Source: Aquimonas sp046318115 (lineage in GTDB: Bacteria; Pseudomonadota; Gammaproteobacteria; Xanthomonadales; Xanthomonadaceae). From it: 38,388 nucleotides of DNA. The notes beneath the pieces were generated by a model. It was not told the DNA's origin. It did no database searches and worked only from the letters and a program-made list of their open reading frames with translations. The stretch is from the NCBI GenBank assembly GCA_046318115.1, contig JBKCVA010000028.1:1-38388 (forward strand), given 5' to 3'. Positions within the stretch are counted from its first letter, which is position 1; every line of letters begins with the position of its first letter. A program made the position numbers and the translations under genes. Positions 1 to 7,163 of this stretch are shown piece by piece.

Positions 1-277
1 ATTCGACGCTGAGGGCGGCGCTTGAAGCGTGCGCCGCCCCCCGCACGCTTGCACCCCAATCCCCCAGAGCCAATGCCCTATCCCCCTTGCCGAAGCTAGC
101 GGCGCAGCCGGCGGGTCGCGCGCGCGGGGGGGGTGCGGGGCGGTCGGTTGGGGTTTGGGGGTGGGGGGTTTGGGTTTGGGGGTGTGGGGATGGGGGATGG
201 GGGATGGGGGATTGGGGATTGGGGTGCAAGCGTGCGGGGGGCGGCGCACGCTTCAAGCGCCGCCCTCAGCGTCGAAT
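1..277. repeat. 64-bp perfect inverted repeat flanking a G-rich tract
   Basis: Bases 1-64 and 214-277 are exact reverse complements over 64 bp. The left arm is cut by the window edge, so the true arm may be longer. Each arm carries an internal dyad of its own (AAGCGTGCG and CGCACGCTT about 7 bases apart), so an arm can fold alone or pair with its partner. About 150 bp separate the arms. This resembles a paired REP/BIME or MITE-like element. No transposase lies inside. The 188 bp from here to the first gene hold no other element I can recognise. Confidence 0.85.
125..224 (+). repeat. G-rich low-complexity tract, quadruplex-prone
   Basis: The plus strand holds many runs of four to eight G separated by one to four bases, first as GGGGTTTGGGGG-like units, then as repeats of GGGGGAT and GGGGATT. 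Such spacing is compatible with G-quadruplex folding. The 3' part belongs to the same short-repeat class (GGGGATT/GGGATTC) found after the DUF1501 gene, near pgl, at the end of deoD and upstream of deoC. Confidence 0.7.
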
Positions 278-465
278 CGATGCCTCCACGAAGGGGGCGA
301 CACGACGCGCCCTGCCGCAGAGTGCCTGTGCGGCGCTCCGCCGCCGCGCGGTGATCGCGTCTCCGCCAGCGACAGACTCGCGCGGTCCGCCGCAGGCATG
401 CCGTCCGCAGTCAACCGGTTGCGTCCCCCTGCGTTGCCGGTGAAAACCTGTAGCGGAGCGCGGAC

Positions 466-975
466 ATGGCGAAGCGATCATCTGGCGGCCTTACGGCCGC
501 TCTCATCAGCGTCCTGTGCCTGCTGCTGCCGCAGGCGCAGGCCGCCTCCGGCTGCGCCGATCTCGACGCGATTCCGCTGCGCTTCGACGTGCAGTGGCCC
601 GAGGTCTGGCAGCGGCTGAATGCCGAAGCCGGCTGCGGGCAGAACTGTCACCTCGGCAGCCAGCCGGCGGCCGGGCTCGATCTGTCGAACCAGCGCTTTG
701 CGGTGCTCTTTCTGGTTGGCCAGCCCAGCAGCCAGGCGTCTTCGCTGGCGCTGGTCGAACCGGGCGACCCCGCCCGCAGCCTGCTGGTTCAGAAGTTGAA
801 CTGCAGCAGCCCTGACGTGGGCCAGCCGATGCCGCCGGGCGGCGCGGTCTCGCGGGAGCTGCAGGCCCTGGTGCACGACTGGGTGCGCCGCGGCGCCCTC
901 GGCGAGCCGGTCGAGGACCCGATTCCGCGCGACTTCATTTTCGGCGCCCGCTTCGAATCCACCCGCCCCTGGTAG
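466..975 (+). CDS. exported cytochrome c-like protein with CX3CH motif
   Basis: A 169-residue protein with an N-terminal signal peptide (hydrophobic stretch ending near QAQAAS, residues 1-27). The mature part follows the pattern of planctomycete-type or other small cytochrome c domains: a Cys/His motif, GLDLSNQRFAVLFL, EPGDPARSLLVQKL, then a candidate Met ligand in QPMPPGG and a closing helix with VHDWVRRGAL. The haem motif reads CGQNCH, which is CX3CH and not CX2CH, so covalent haem attachment is uncertain. It starts the block that continues with DUF1800 and DUF1501 77 bp downstream, and probably acts in the periplasm with them. The family assignment is pattern-based; substrate and partner are unknown. 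Confidence 0.7.
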   Translation: MAKRSSGGLTAALISVLCLLLPQAQAASGCADLDAIPLRFDVQWPEVWQRLNAEAGCGQNCHLGSQPAAGLDLSNQRFAVLFLVGQPSSQASSLALVEPGDPARSLLVQKLNCSSPDVGQPMPPGGAVSRELQALVHDWVRRGALGEPVEDPIPRDFIFGARFESTRPW

Positions 976-1052
976 CGCGTCAACCGAACTCAGCAACGCG
1001 CGTTGCTGGCTCTCGCATCCACCCATTGCCGCCTGCGGGCGGGAGGTCCGTC

Positions 1053-2972
1053 ATGACGCTGCGCCTTGCCGTGTTCGTCCTGCTGCTGTTGCTGTGTGCG
1101 CCGCTGCCCTCCGCGCGAGCGGAGGCCCTGTTCGGCGGCGATGGCGGCGCCTTCGAGGCCCCACCCCCGGCGCCGCGCTCGCGCGCCGAAGCCGTGCGCT
1201 TTCTGCAGCGCGCGGGCTTTGGCGCGCGACCGGGCGAGGCCGAAGCGCTGATGCAGCAGGGCTACGCGGCCTGGATCGACGCGCAGCTGGCGGCGCCGAT
1301 CAGCCTGCAGCGGCCGGCGGTGGAGAGCGCCATCGCCGCGGCGGTGCTGGTCGATCCGCGCAATGGCCCGGCCTATCGCCCGCTGCGCCTTGAGCGCTGG
1401 TTCCGCACCCAGCTCGACGCCCCCGATGTGCTGCGCCAGAAGGTGGCCTATGCGCTGTCGCAGATGCTGGTGGTGAGCGACGCCGACGGCAGCCCGCTCG
1501 ACGGCGAGGTGCAGGCGGTGGCCGAGTACAACGACACCCTGCTGCGCCACGCTTTCGGCCGCTACGAGGACCTGCTGCTCGCAGTAACGCGCAGCCCGGC
1601 GATGGGCGCGTATCTGAGCCATCTGCGCAACAGCAAGACCGACTGGAGCTACACCAACGGCGTGCTCGGCCCCAGCCCGCTGAGCCCGGACGAGAACTAC
1701 GCGCGCGAGGTCATGCAGCTGTTCTCGATCGGCCTGGTCGAGCGCAACCTCGACTTCAGTCCGGTGCTGGGCGGCGACGGCCAGCCGCAGCAGACCTACG
1801 ACCAGGCCCTGATCGGCGCCACCGCTCGGGCCTTCACCGGCCTGGCCTTCGCCTGCACCGGCCCGGCCAGCCCCGGCGGCGTCGCGATCAACCGCAACTG
1901 CGGCTGCACCGGCAGCGCCTGCAACTTTTCCACCCTGCTGTACGCGCAGACGCCGCCGAGCTACCAGGGCAGCGGCCTGATGCATCCAGACCGCTATGCG
2001 CCCATGGTCTGCTACCCGCGCTACGCCGACACCGGCCGCAGCGCCACCGCGGTGGACAGCTATGCGGTGCTGCCCGCGCCGCACGACCGCAAGACCCTGC
2101 TCGCTGGCATCACCCTTGGGCCGAGCGCCGTAGCCTGCCACGCCGGCACGCCGGCGCAGGATCGGCAGGCCTGCATCGACTACTGCGATGACCAGGTCGA
2201 CACCGTGGTCGCCAGCCTTGCCGCGCACCCCAATGCGGCGCCGTTCGTGGCACGGCAGCTGATCCAGCGCCTGGTCACCAGCAATCCCTCGCCCGGCTAC
2301 ATCCGCCGCGTCGCCGAGACCTTCGAGAACGACGGCAGCGGCGTGCGCGGCAACCTTGGCGCAGTGGTGCGCGCGGTGCTGCTCGACGCCGAGGCGATGA
2401 ACAACCGGCCCGGGCCCGAGTTCGGCAAGCTGCGTGAGCCCATGCTCGGTCTGCTGGCGGTGTGGCGGGCCTTCGGCGCCCAGCCCGGCAGCAGCGGCGG
2501 CATCGGCCTGACGCGACCGGAGCGCGCCTACCAGCAGCGTCCGCTGGGCGCGCCCTCGGTGTTCAACTTCTACGAGCCCGACTACCAGCCGCCCGGCGAG
2601 TTCGCCGAGCGCGGCCTGTACGCGCCCGAGCTGCAGATCGTCAACGAGACCAGCGTGGTCACCGCCAGCGATGACCTGTGGGCGCGGCTGTGGGCCGGCT
2701 ACAGCCGCAGCGGACAGACCAGCACGCCCTTCAGCGTGCCGGCCAACTTCGCCTACCTGCCGCCGGCAGAACTCGAAGCGCTGCCGAGCGATCCAGCCGC
2801 CCTGGTCGATGCACTCGACGAGCGCCTGCTGGCCGGCCGCATGTCCGCCTCGATGCGTCAGCTGCTGATCGATCTGGTGACCGGGCCGATGGCGGTGGCC
2901 GATCCGCGTCGCAAGGCGCTCAACCTGATCCACCTGATCGCGATCTCACCCGAATTCGCCCTGCAGTACTGA
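1053..2972 (+). CDS. DUF1800 family exported protein
   Basis: A 639-residue protein. I chose the ATG at 1053 because GGGAGG lies about 7 bases upstream and it opens directly into a signal peptide (MTLRLAVFVLLLLLCAPLPS). A TTG 27 bp upstream is possible but unlikely. Hallmarks of DUF1800 are present: RAEAVRFLQRAGFG near the N-terminus, LRQKVAYALSQMLVVSD, DENYAREVMQLFSIGL, and the C-terminal RVAETFENDGSGVRGNLGAV. A Cys-rich insertion (roughly residues 270-400, about nine Cys) is notable and may form disulfides outside the cytoplasm. DUF1800 genes commonly sit next to DUF1501 genes, as here with a 12-bp gap. The biochemical role of the family is not known to me. Confidence 0.88.
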   Translation: MTLRLAVFVLLLLLCAPLPSARAEALFGGDGGAFEAPPPAPRSRAEAVRFLQRAGFGARPGEAEALMQQGYAAWIDAQLAAPISLQRPAVESAIAAAVLVDPRNGPAYRPLRLERWFRTQLDAPDVLRQKVAYALSQMLVVSDADGSPLDGEVQAVAEYNDTLLRHAFGRYEDLLLAVTRSPAMGAYLSHLRNSKTDWSYTNGVLGPSPLSPDENYAREVMQLFSIGLVERNLDFSPVLGGDGQPQQTYDQALIGATARAFTGLAFACTGPASPGGVAINRNCGCTGSACNFSTLLYAQTPPSYQGSGLMHPDRYAPMVCYPRYADTGRSATAVDSYAVLPAPHDRKTLLAGITLGPSAVACHAGTPAQDRQACIDYCDDQVDTVVASLAAHPNAAPFVARQLIQRLVTSNPSPGYIRRVAETFENDGSGVRGNLGAVVRAVLLDAEAMNNRPGPEFGKLREPMLGLLAVWRAFGAQPGSSGGIGLTRPERAYQQRPLGAPSVFNFYEPDYQPPGEFAERGLYAPELQIVNETSVVTASDDLWARLWAGYSRSGQTSTPFSVPANFAYLPPAELEALPSDPAALVDALDERLLAGRMSASMRQLLIDLVTGPMAVADPRRKALNLIHLIAISPEFALQY

Positions 2973-2984
2973 AGGAGCCTTGCC

Positions 2985-4502
2985 ATGACCATCGAGATCA
3001 GTACGCCCAAGAGCCTCGCCCGCCGCCGCCTGCTGACCGGCCTCGGCTGCGCCCTGGCCGCCGCCGGCACCCAGGCCTTTCTGCCCCAGCTGGCCCTGCT
3101 GCCGCGCGCGCATGCCGCGCAGGGCAAGGCCGGCAACGACTACCGCGCGCTGGTCTGCGTCTACCTGGCCGGCGCCAACGACAGCTACAACCTGCTGGTG
3201 CCGCGCGACAGCGAGCTCGGCGGCAGCCGCTACGACGGCTACCGCGCGGCGCGCGGCGGCGCGTGGTCCGGCGCGAATCCGGCCGGGCTCGCGCTCGGCT
3301 TCAACGATCTGCTGCCGATCAGCCCGCAGGGCGCGTCCAGCGGCTTCGGCCTGCATCCGGCCTGCGCCGACTTCGATCTGTCCGGCGCGCGGCCGGGCCT
3401 GAAGAGCCTGTTCGACGCCGGCCGGCTGGCCTTCGTCTGCAACACCGGCCCGCTGGTGCAGCCGCTCAGCAAGGCCGAGTACAACGCCGGCGCGCCGCGG
3501 CCGAAGCAGCTGTTCTCGCACAACGACCAGGAGCTGCTCTGGCAGCTCGGCCTGACCGACACCAGCAGCACGCTGGCGAAGTACGGCTGGGGCGGCCGCG
3601 TCGCCGCGCGCGCCGGCTTTGCGACCCTGCCGAACGGTCTGTCACCGGCGATCTCGCTGGCCGGCAGCGCGCGCTTCCTGGTTGGCGACCAGATCCTGCC
3701 GTACCAGATCGACAGCGGCGGCGTGAACCTGCTCGACCAGTACAGCCAGGGCGCAGCCGCCAACAACTTCCCCGAAGCGCGACGCGCGGTGTTGAACGCC
3801 CTGCTGGCGGCACCGCAGTCGAACCCGTATGCGCGCAACTTTGCTGCCACCAGCGCGCGCAGCCTGGCCGTGGGCGAGGCCCTGTACGGGCTGCTGGAGT
3901 CGCCCGACGGCCGCCTCGCCACGCCCTTCCCGGACACCTCGCTGGGCGGTCAGCTGGCGATGGTGGCGCGGATGATCAAGGTCTCGCGCACGCTGGGTGC
4001 GCAGCGGCAGGTCTACTTCGTGCGCTTCGGCAGTTTCGACCTGCACAGCGGCATGTTCGCCGCCGGCCAACCGGTGGCGACCAGCGGCCACGGCGCCCTG
4101 CTGACCCAGCTGAACCAGGCGGTCGGCGCGTTCTGGGAGGCGCTCGGCGAGCTCGGCGCCCGCAGCGAGGTCACCACCTTCAGCATGAGCGAGTTCGCGC
4201 GCACGCTGTCGGGCAACGGCAACGGCAGCGACCACGCCTGGGGCGGCAACCAGTTCGTGCTGGGCGGCGCGGTCAACGGCGGGCGGCTGTACGGCCGCTA
4301 CCCGAACCTGCAGCTCGACGCCGACGACAACGCCAACCAGGACTGGAGCTTCTCGCGCGGCCAGTACATCCCGACCACCGGCGTCGAGCAGTTCGGCGCC
4401 ACGCTGGCGCGCTGGATGGGCGTGACCGACAGCAGCGCGCTGGACGCGATCTTCCCCAACCTGCCCAACTTCGCGAGCCGGGATCTCGGGTTCATGGCTT
4501 GA
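2985..4502 (+). CDS. DUF1501 family protein, probable Tat substrate
   Basis: A 505-residue protein with GAAGGAG 7-14 bases before the ATG. The N-terminus has a twin-arginine-like signal (ARRRLLTGLG followed by a hydrophobic stretch and AHAAQ near residue 45), so it is probably exported folded. The mature part shows DUF1501 features: DYRALVCVYLAGANDSYNLL, RQVYFVRFGSFDLHSG, and a late SDHAWGGNQFVLGGAV. DUF1501 is related to the alkaline phosphatase/sulfatase superfamily, and the DH-W-GG element resembles the metal-binding end of that fold. It follows DUF1800 by 12 bp, so the two are almost certainly co-transcribed. Substrate unknown. Confidence 0.88.
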   Translation: MTIEISTPKSLARRRLLTGLGCALAAAGTQAFLPQLALLPRAHAAQGKAGNDYRALVCVYLAGANDSYNLLVPRDSELGGSRYDGYRAARGGAWSGANPAGLALGFNDLLPISPQGASSGFGLHPACADFDLSGARPGLKSLFDAGRLAFVCNTGPLVQPLSKAEYNAGAPRPKQLFSHNDQELLWQLGLTDTSSTLAKYGWGGRVAARAGFATLPNGLSPAISLAGSARFLVGDQILPYQIDSGGVNLLDQYSQGAAANNFPEARRAVLNALLAAPQSNPYARNFAATSARSLAVGEALYGLLESPDGRLATPFPDTSLGGQLAMVARMIKVSRTLGAQRQVYFVRFGSFDLHSGMFAAGQPVATSGHGALLTQLNQAVGAFWEALGELGARSEVTTFSMSEFARTLSGNGNGSDHAWGGNQFVLGGAVNGGRLYGRYPNLQLDADDNANQDWSFSRGQYIPTTGVEQFGATLARWMGVTDSSALDAIFPNLPNFASRDLGFMA

Positions 4503-4806
4503 GGGTGGGATTGGGGATTGGGGATTGGGGATCGGGCATCGCGATACGCGTGATCTTGGCCAAAGCGTCAGGGCCAGAGCGGTGGGTCAAGACCCACCCT
4601 ATGGCGTTCGCGCGATGGAGTCGAACTCGTGCTGCGGGCTCGATCACGCGTCTGCAGCATAGGGTGGGTCTTGACCCACCGGCTTCATCCATGCGCGCAA
4701 GTGGGTCTTGACCCGGCAGCTTCATCGATGCGCTTGCATGTGGATCGTGCCAACGGCCTGATCCCTCAACACGCCCCCGCCCCACCTCAACGCCAAGCGC
4801 ACACGC
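4503..4806. repeat. intergenic repeats: GGGGATT run and GGTGGGTC palindromes
   Basis: Directly after the DUF1501 stop comes a run of GGGGATT units (about 4505-4533). Palindromes of the form GGTGGGTC-AA/TT-GACCCACC follow at 4581-4598 and 4663-4680, in opposite orientation relative to their CATAGGG/CCCTATG edge, plus a partial copy (GTGGGTCTTGACCC) at 4701-4714. The two full copies form an inverted pair. No gene is evident. It separates the convergent DUF1501 and uppP genes, where such elements may act as bidirectional transcription stops. Confidence 0.75.
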
Positions 4807-5619
4807 TCACGGCCAGAACAGCCACAGCAGCAGGCCGCCGAGCAGCAGACGGTAGATCACGAAGGGCTGCATGCCGATGCGGCGGATGAAGGCGAGGAAG
4901 TAGTGGATGCACAGATAGGCGGCGATCGCCGAACACACGGTGCCAAGTCCCAGCGCCTGCCAGTCCACCACCGCGCCGGGCTCGAACAGATCGAGCAGCT
5001 TGAGCAGGATCGCCAGCGCAGTGACCGGGATCGACAGCAGGAAGGAGAAGCGCGAGGCCGCCTCACGGCTCATCCCGAGGAACAGGCCTGCGGTCATGGT
5101 GATGCCCGAGCGCGAGGTGCCGGGGATGAGCGCCAGCGCCTGCGCGAAACCGATCACAGCGACGTCCTTCCAGCCCATCTGCTCGACCGTGCGCTCGCCG
5201 CGAAAGCGCCAGTCGGCCAAGCCCAGCAGCAGACCAAAGAAGATCAGGCCAAAGGCCATCACCAGCGCGCCGACTTCCGGCGTGCGCAGGGTGGTCTCCA
5301 CCACCGGCTTGAAGGCGAGCCCGGCCAGTCCCACGGGAATCGTACCCAGGGCCACCGACCAGCCGAGCCGCGCGTTCGCGCTCACGCCGCGCCCGGCAAA
5401 GCTGGCGGCAAGGTCACGCGCGATGTTCCAGAGGTCGGTGCGGAAGTACACGAGCACCGCGATCAGGCTGCCGAGATGCAGGGCGAGGTCGAAAGCCAGG
5501 CCCTGATCTTTCCAGCCGACGAAGATTGGCAGCAGGATCAGATGCGCCGAACTCGACACCGGCAGGAATTCGGTAAAGCCCTGCAGCAGGGCAAGGACGA
5601 CGATCTCGATCAGGCTCAT
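4807..5619 (-). CDS. uppP: undecaprenyl-diphosphatase UppP/BacA
   Basis: A 270-residue polytopic inner-membrane protein that removes a phosphate from undecaprenyl diphosphate, recycling the lipid carrier for peptidoglycan and other glycans; overexpression in other bacteria gives bacitracin resistance. Family motifs are clear: LLQGFTEFLPVSSSAHL at residues 11-27 carries the conserved Glu and Ser cluster, and PGTSRSG at 166-172 carries the second catalytic block with its Arg. Hydrophobic segments fill most of the remainder and the length is typical. It is a lone gene convergent with the DUF1501 gene and flanked on both sides by repeats, so it is probably transcribed alone. The region upstream of its ATG has no strong ribosome-binding site. 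Confidence 0.96.
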   Translation of the reverse strand: MSLIEIVVLALLQGFTEFLPVSSSAHLILLPIFVGWKDQGLAFDLALHLGSLIAVLVYFRTDLWNIARDLAASFAGRGVSANARLGWSVALGTIPVGLAGLAFKPVVETTLRTPEVGALVMAFGLIFFGLLLGLADWRFRGERTVEQMGWKDVAVIGFAQALALIPGTSRSGITMTAGLFLGMSREAASRFSFLLSIPVTALAILLKLLDLFEPGAVVDWQALGLGTVCSAIAAYLCIHYFLAFIRRIGMQPFVIYRLLLGGLLLWLFWP

Positions 5620-5690
5620 GGGCGCGCGGCACGGGGCGAAGCCATACAGGGTAGCCGGTAGGACGAGGATTCAGTGGTGTCGATGCCAAC

Positions 5691-6149
5691 AGGGTGGGTC
5701 CTGTCCCACCGGAACTCGGCCTCATCGCAGATTCGGCGCGCGTTGCCACGGGGTCCACGCGGGACGATCCGTGAACGGTCGCAGCGCTCAGCCCCTGTGG
5801 GGCGAGACCCACCCTGTGGGATTGCAGTACCGCGGCCCGTCATAGGGTGGGTCTTGACCCACCGGAACCCGGCCTCATCGCAGCTTCTGCGCGTGCTGCC
5901 GCTGGGTCCACGCGGCACGGTCCGCGGACGGTCGCAGCGCTCAGCCTCGGTGGGGCGAGACCCACCCTGTGGGATTGCAGTACCGCGGCCCGTCATAGGG
6001 TGGGTCTTGACCCACCGGAACTCGGCCTCACCGCAGCCTCGGCGCGCGTTGCCACAGGGTCCACGCGGGACGATCCGTGGACGGTCGCAGCGCTCAGCCC
6101 CGGTGGGGCGAGACCCACCCTATGGGATTGAAGGACCGCGGCCAGCGCG
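5691..6149. repeat. three tandem 153-bp repeats
   Basis: Three head-to-tail copies at 5691-5843, 5844-5996 and 5997-6149, each 153 bp and highly similar. Every copy starts with AGGGTGGGTC-TT-GACCCACC (altered to CCTGTCCCACC in copy 1) and ends near GGGGCGAGACCCACCCT, so the unit carries inverted GGGTGGGTC/GACCCACCC near its ends. Copies 1 and 2 share the terminal ACCGCGGCCCGTCAT; copy 3 ends differently. Because 153 is divisible by three, several frames stay open through the array, giving a spurious repeated 51-residue peptide. No ribosome-binding site or known domain supports coding. The rest of 5620-6176 holds no gene. Confidence 0.9.
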
Positions 6150-6176
6150 AAGCCTCGGGGCCGCCCAGAACCCGCC

Positions 6177-6827
6177 CTATGCGCGCTTGAGCGCCGCGGC
6201 CTCGCGTGCCAGCGCTTCGATGCGCGCATAGTCGCCCGCGGCAAGCGCGGACTCCGGCGTCAGCCAGCTGCCGCCGACGGCACGGATATTGGGCAGGGCG
6301 AGGTACTTCGGCGCATTGTCGAGGCTGATGCCGCCGGTGGCGCAAAAACCGAGCTGCGGCAATGGCCCGCCGAAGCCCTTCAGCGCATTGACGCCACCCG
6401 CGGCCTCGGCCGGAAAGAACTTGAGCAGGCGATAGCCCTCTTCGAACAGGCTCATGCACTCGCTGGCGGTGGCCGCGCCCGGCAGCCAGGGCAGCGCATG
6501 CGCGCGCGCGGCGGCCAGCAGCTTCGGGCTTGCCCCAGGCGACACGGCGAACTGCGCGCCGGCAGCCAGCGCTTCATCGAACAGTCGCGGCTCGATCACC
6601 GTGCCGACGCCGACCACCGCGCCTTCGACCTCGGCCGCAATCGCGCGCACGGCATCAAGCGCCACCGGCGTGCGCAGCGTCACTTCTATCGCCGGAATGC
6701 CACCCGCCACCAGTGCGCGAGCGAGCTTCACCGCGTGTTCGATGTGATGCACCACCACCACCGGCACCACCGGCGCGAGATCCAGGATCGTGGCAAGGCG
6801 ATGGGTGTGGGATTCGAGCAGATTCAT
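6177..6827 (-). CDS. eda: KDPG aldolase (2-dehydro-3-deoxy-phosphogluconate aldolase)
   Basis: A 216-residue cytoplasmic class I aldolase, the last Entner-Doudoroff step: 2-keto-3-deoxy-6-phosphogluconate to pyruvate plus glyceraldehyde 3-phosphate. Visible motifs are AIEVTLRT with the general acid/base Glu at residue 48, VGVGTV at 72-77, PGAATASE at 116-123, and YRLLKFFPAEAAGG with the Schiff-base Lys at 136. The later ATGGI segment fits the phosphate-binding loop. Length is normal. It lies downstream of edd on the same strand, but a 336-bp gap with a palindrome separates them, so they may not share one transcript without readthrough. Confidence 0.96.
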   Translation of the reverse strand: MNLLESHTHRLATILDLAPVVPVVVVHHIEHAVKLARALVAGGIPAIEVTLRTPVALDAVRAIAAEVEGAVVGVGTVIEPRLFDEALAAGAQFAVSPGASPKLLAAARAHALPWLPGAATASECMSLFEEGYRLLKFFPAEAAGGVNALKGFGGPLPQLGFCATGGISLDNAPKYLALPNIRAVGGSWLTPESALAAGDYARIEALAREAAALKRA

Positions 6828-7163
6828 GGCAAGGGTTCCGGTGGACGTGCGGTCAGCGCGGGATCGAAGCGTTGGAAGGATGTGGCAGGCCGGATGCTGC
6901 GTACAGCGGCCGGCGGCGGTGGCGGTCGCGCAGCAGGGTCGCAGCCGGCCGGAGTTCGCAGCGGCTGAAGCCGCAAAAGAACCGCCCCTGGGGAGCGCAT
7001 GTCGCGTACCGATGTCGCCGGACGCCTTCCCGAAGGAACTCGGGCCGGCCGAAGCATGTGCCGAAAGCTCTTGCGCTTCGCTTCGAACAACGCGAGCGCA
7101 GAACAGAACCGAGGCGAGCGTTGAGCTTGTGGTGGGTCAAGACCCACCCTATGGGCCGCGCGC
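6828..7163. repeat. eda-edd intergenic region with GGTGGGTC palindrome
   Basis: This 336-bp gap holds one copy of the dispersed palindrome, GGTGGGTC-AA-GACCCACC at 7131-7148, followed by CTATGGG, 20-30 bases after the edd stop in the direction of transcription. The remainder is GC-rich, with short inverted stretches such as GGCCGG/CCGGCC, and shows no convincing gene. The palindrome could attenuate edd transcription before eda. Confidence 0.55.

Noticed and set aside
990..2933. A 647-codon open frame opposite DUF1800
   Set aside because: Antisense shadow with no signal peptide, domain or ribosome-binding site.
5691..6149. CRISPR array
   Set aside because: Units are contiguous 153-bp copies without unique spacers, and no cas genes are present.
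5674..6231. A 185-residue repetitive protein across the 153-bp repeats
   Set aside because: Open only because the unit length is a multiple of three. It is open on both strands, has no known domain and no ribosome-binding site.
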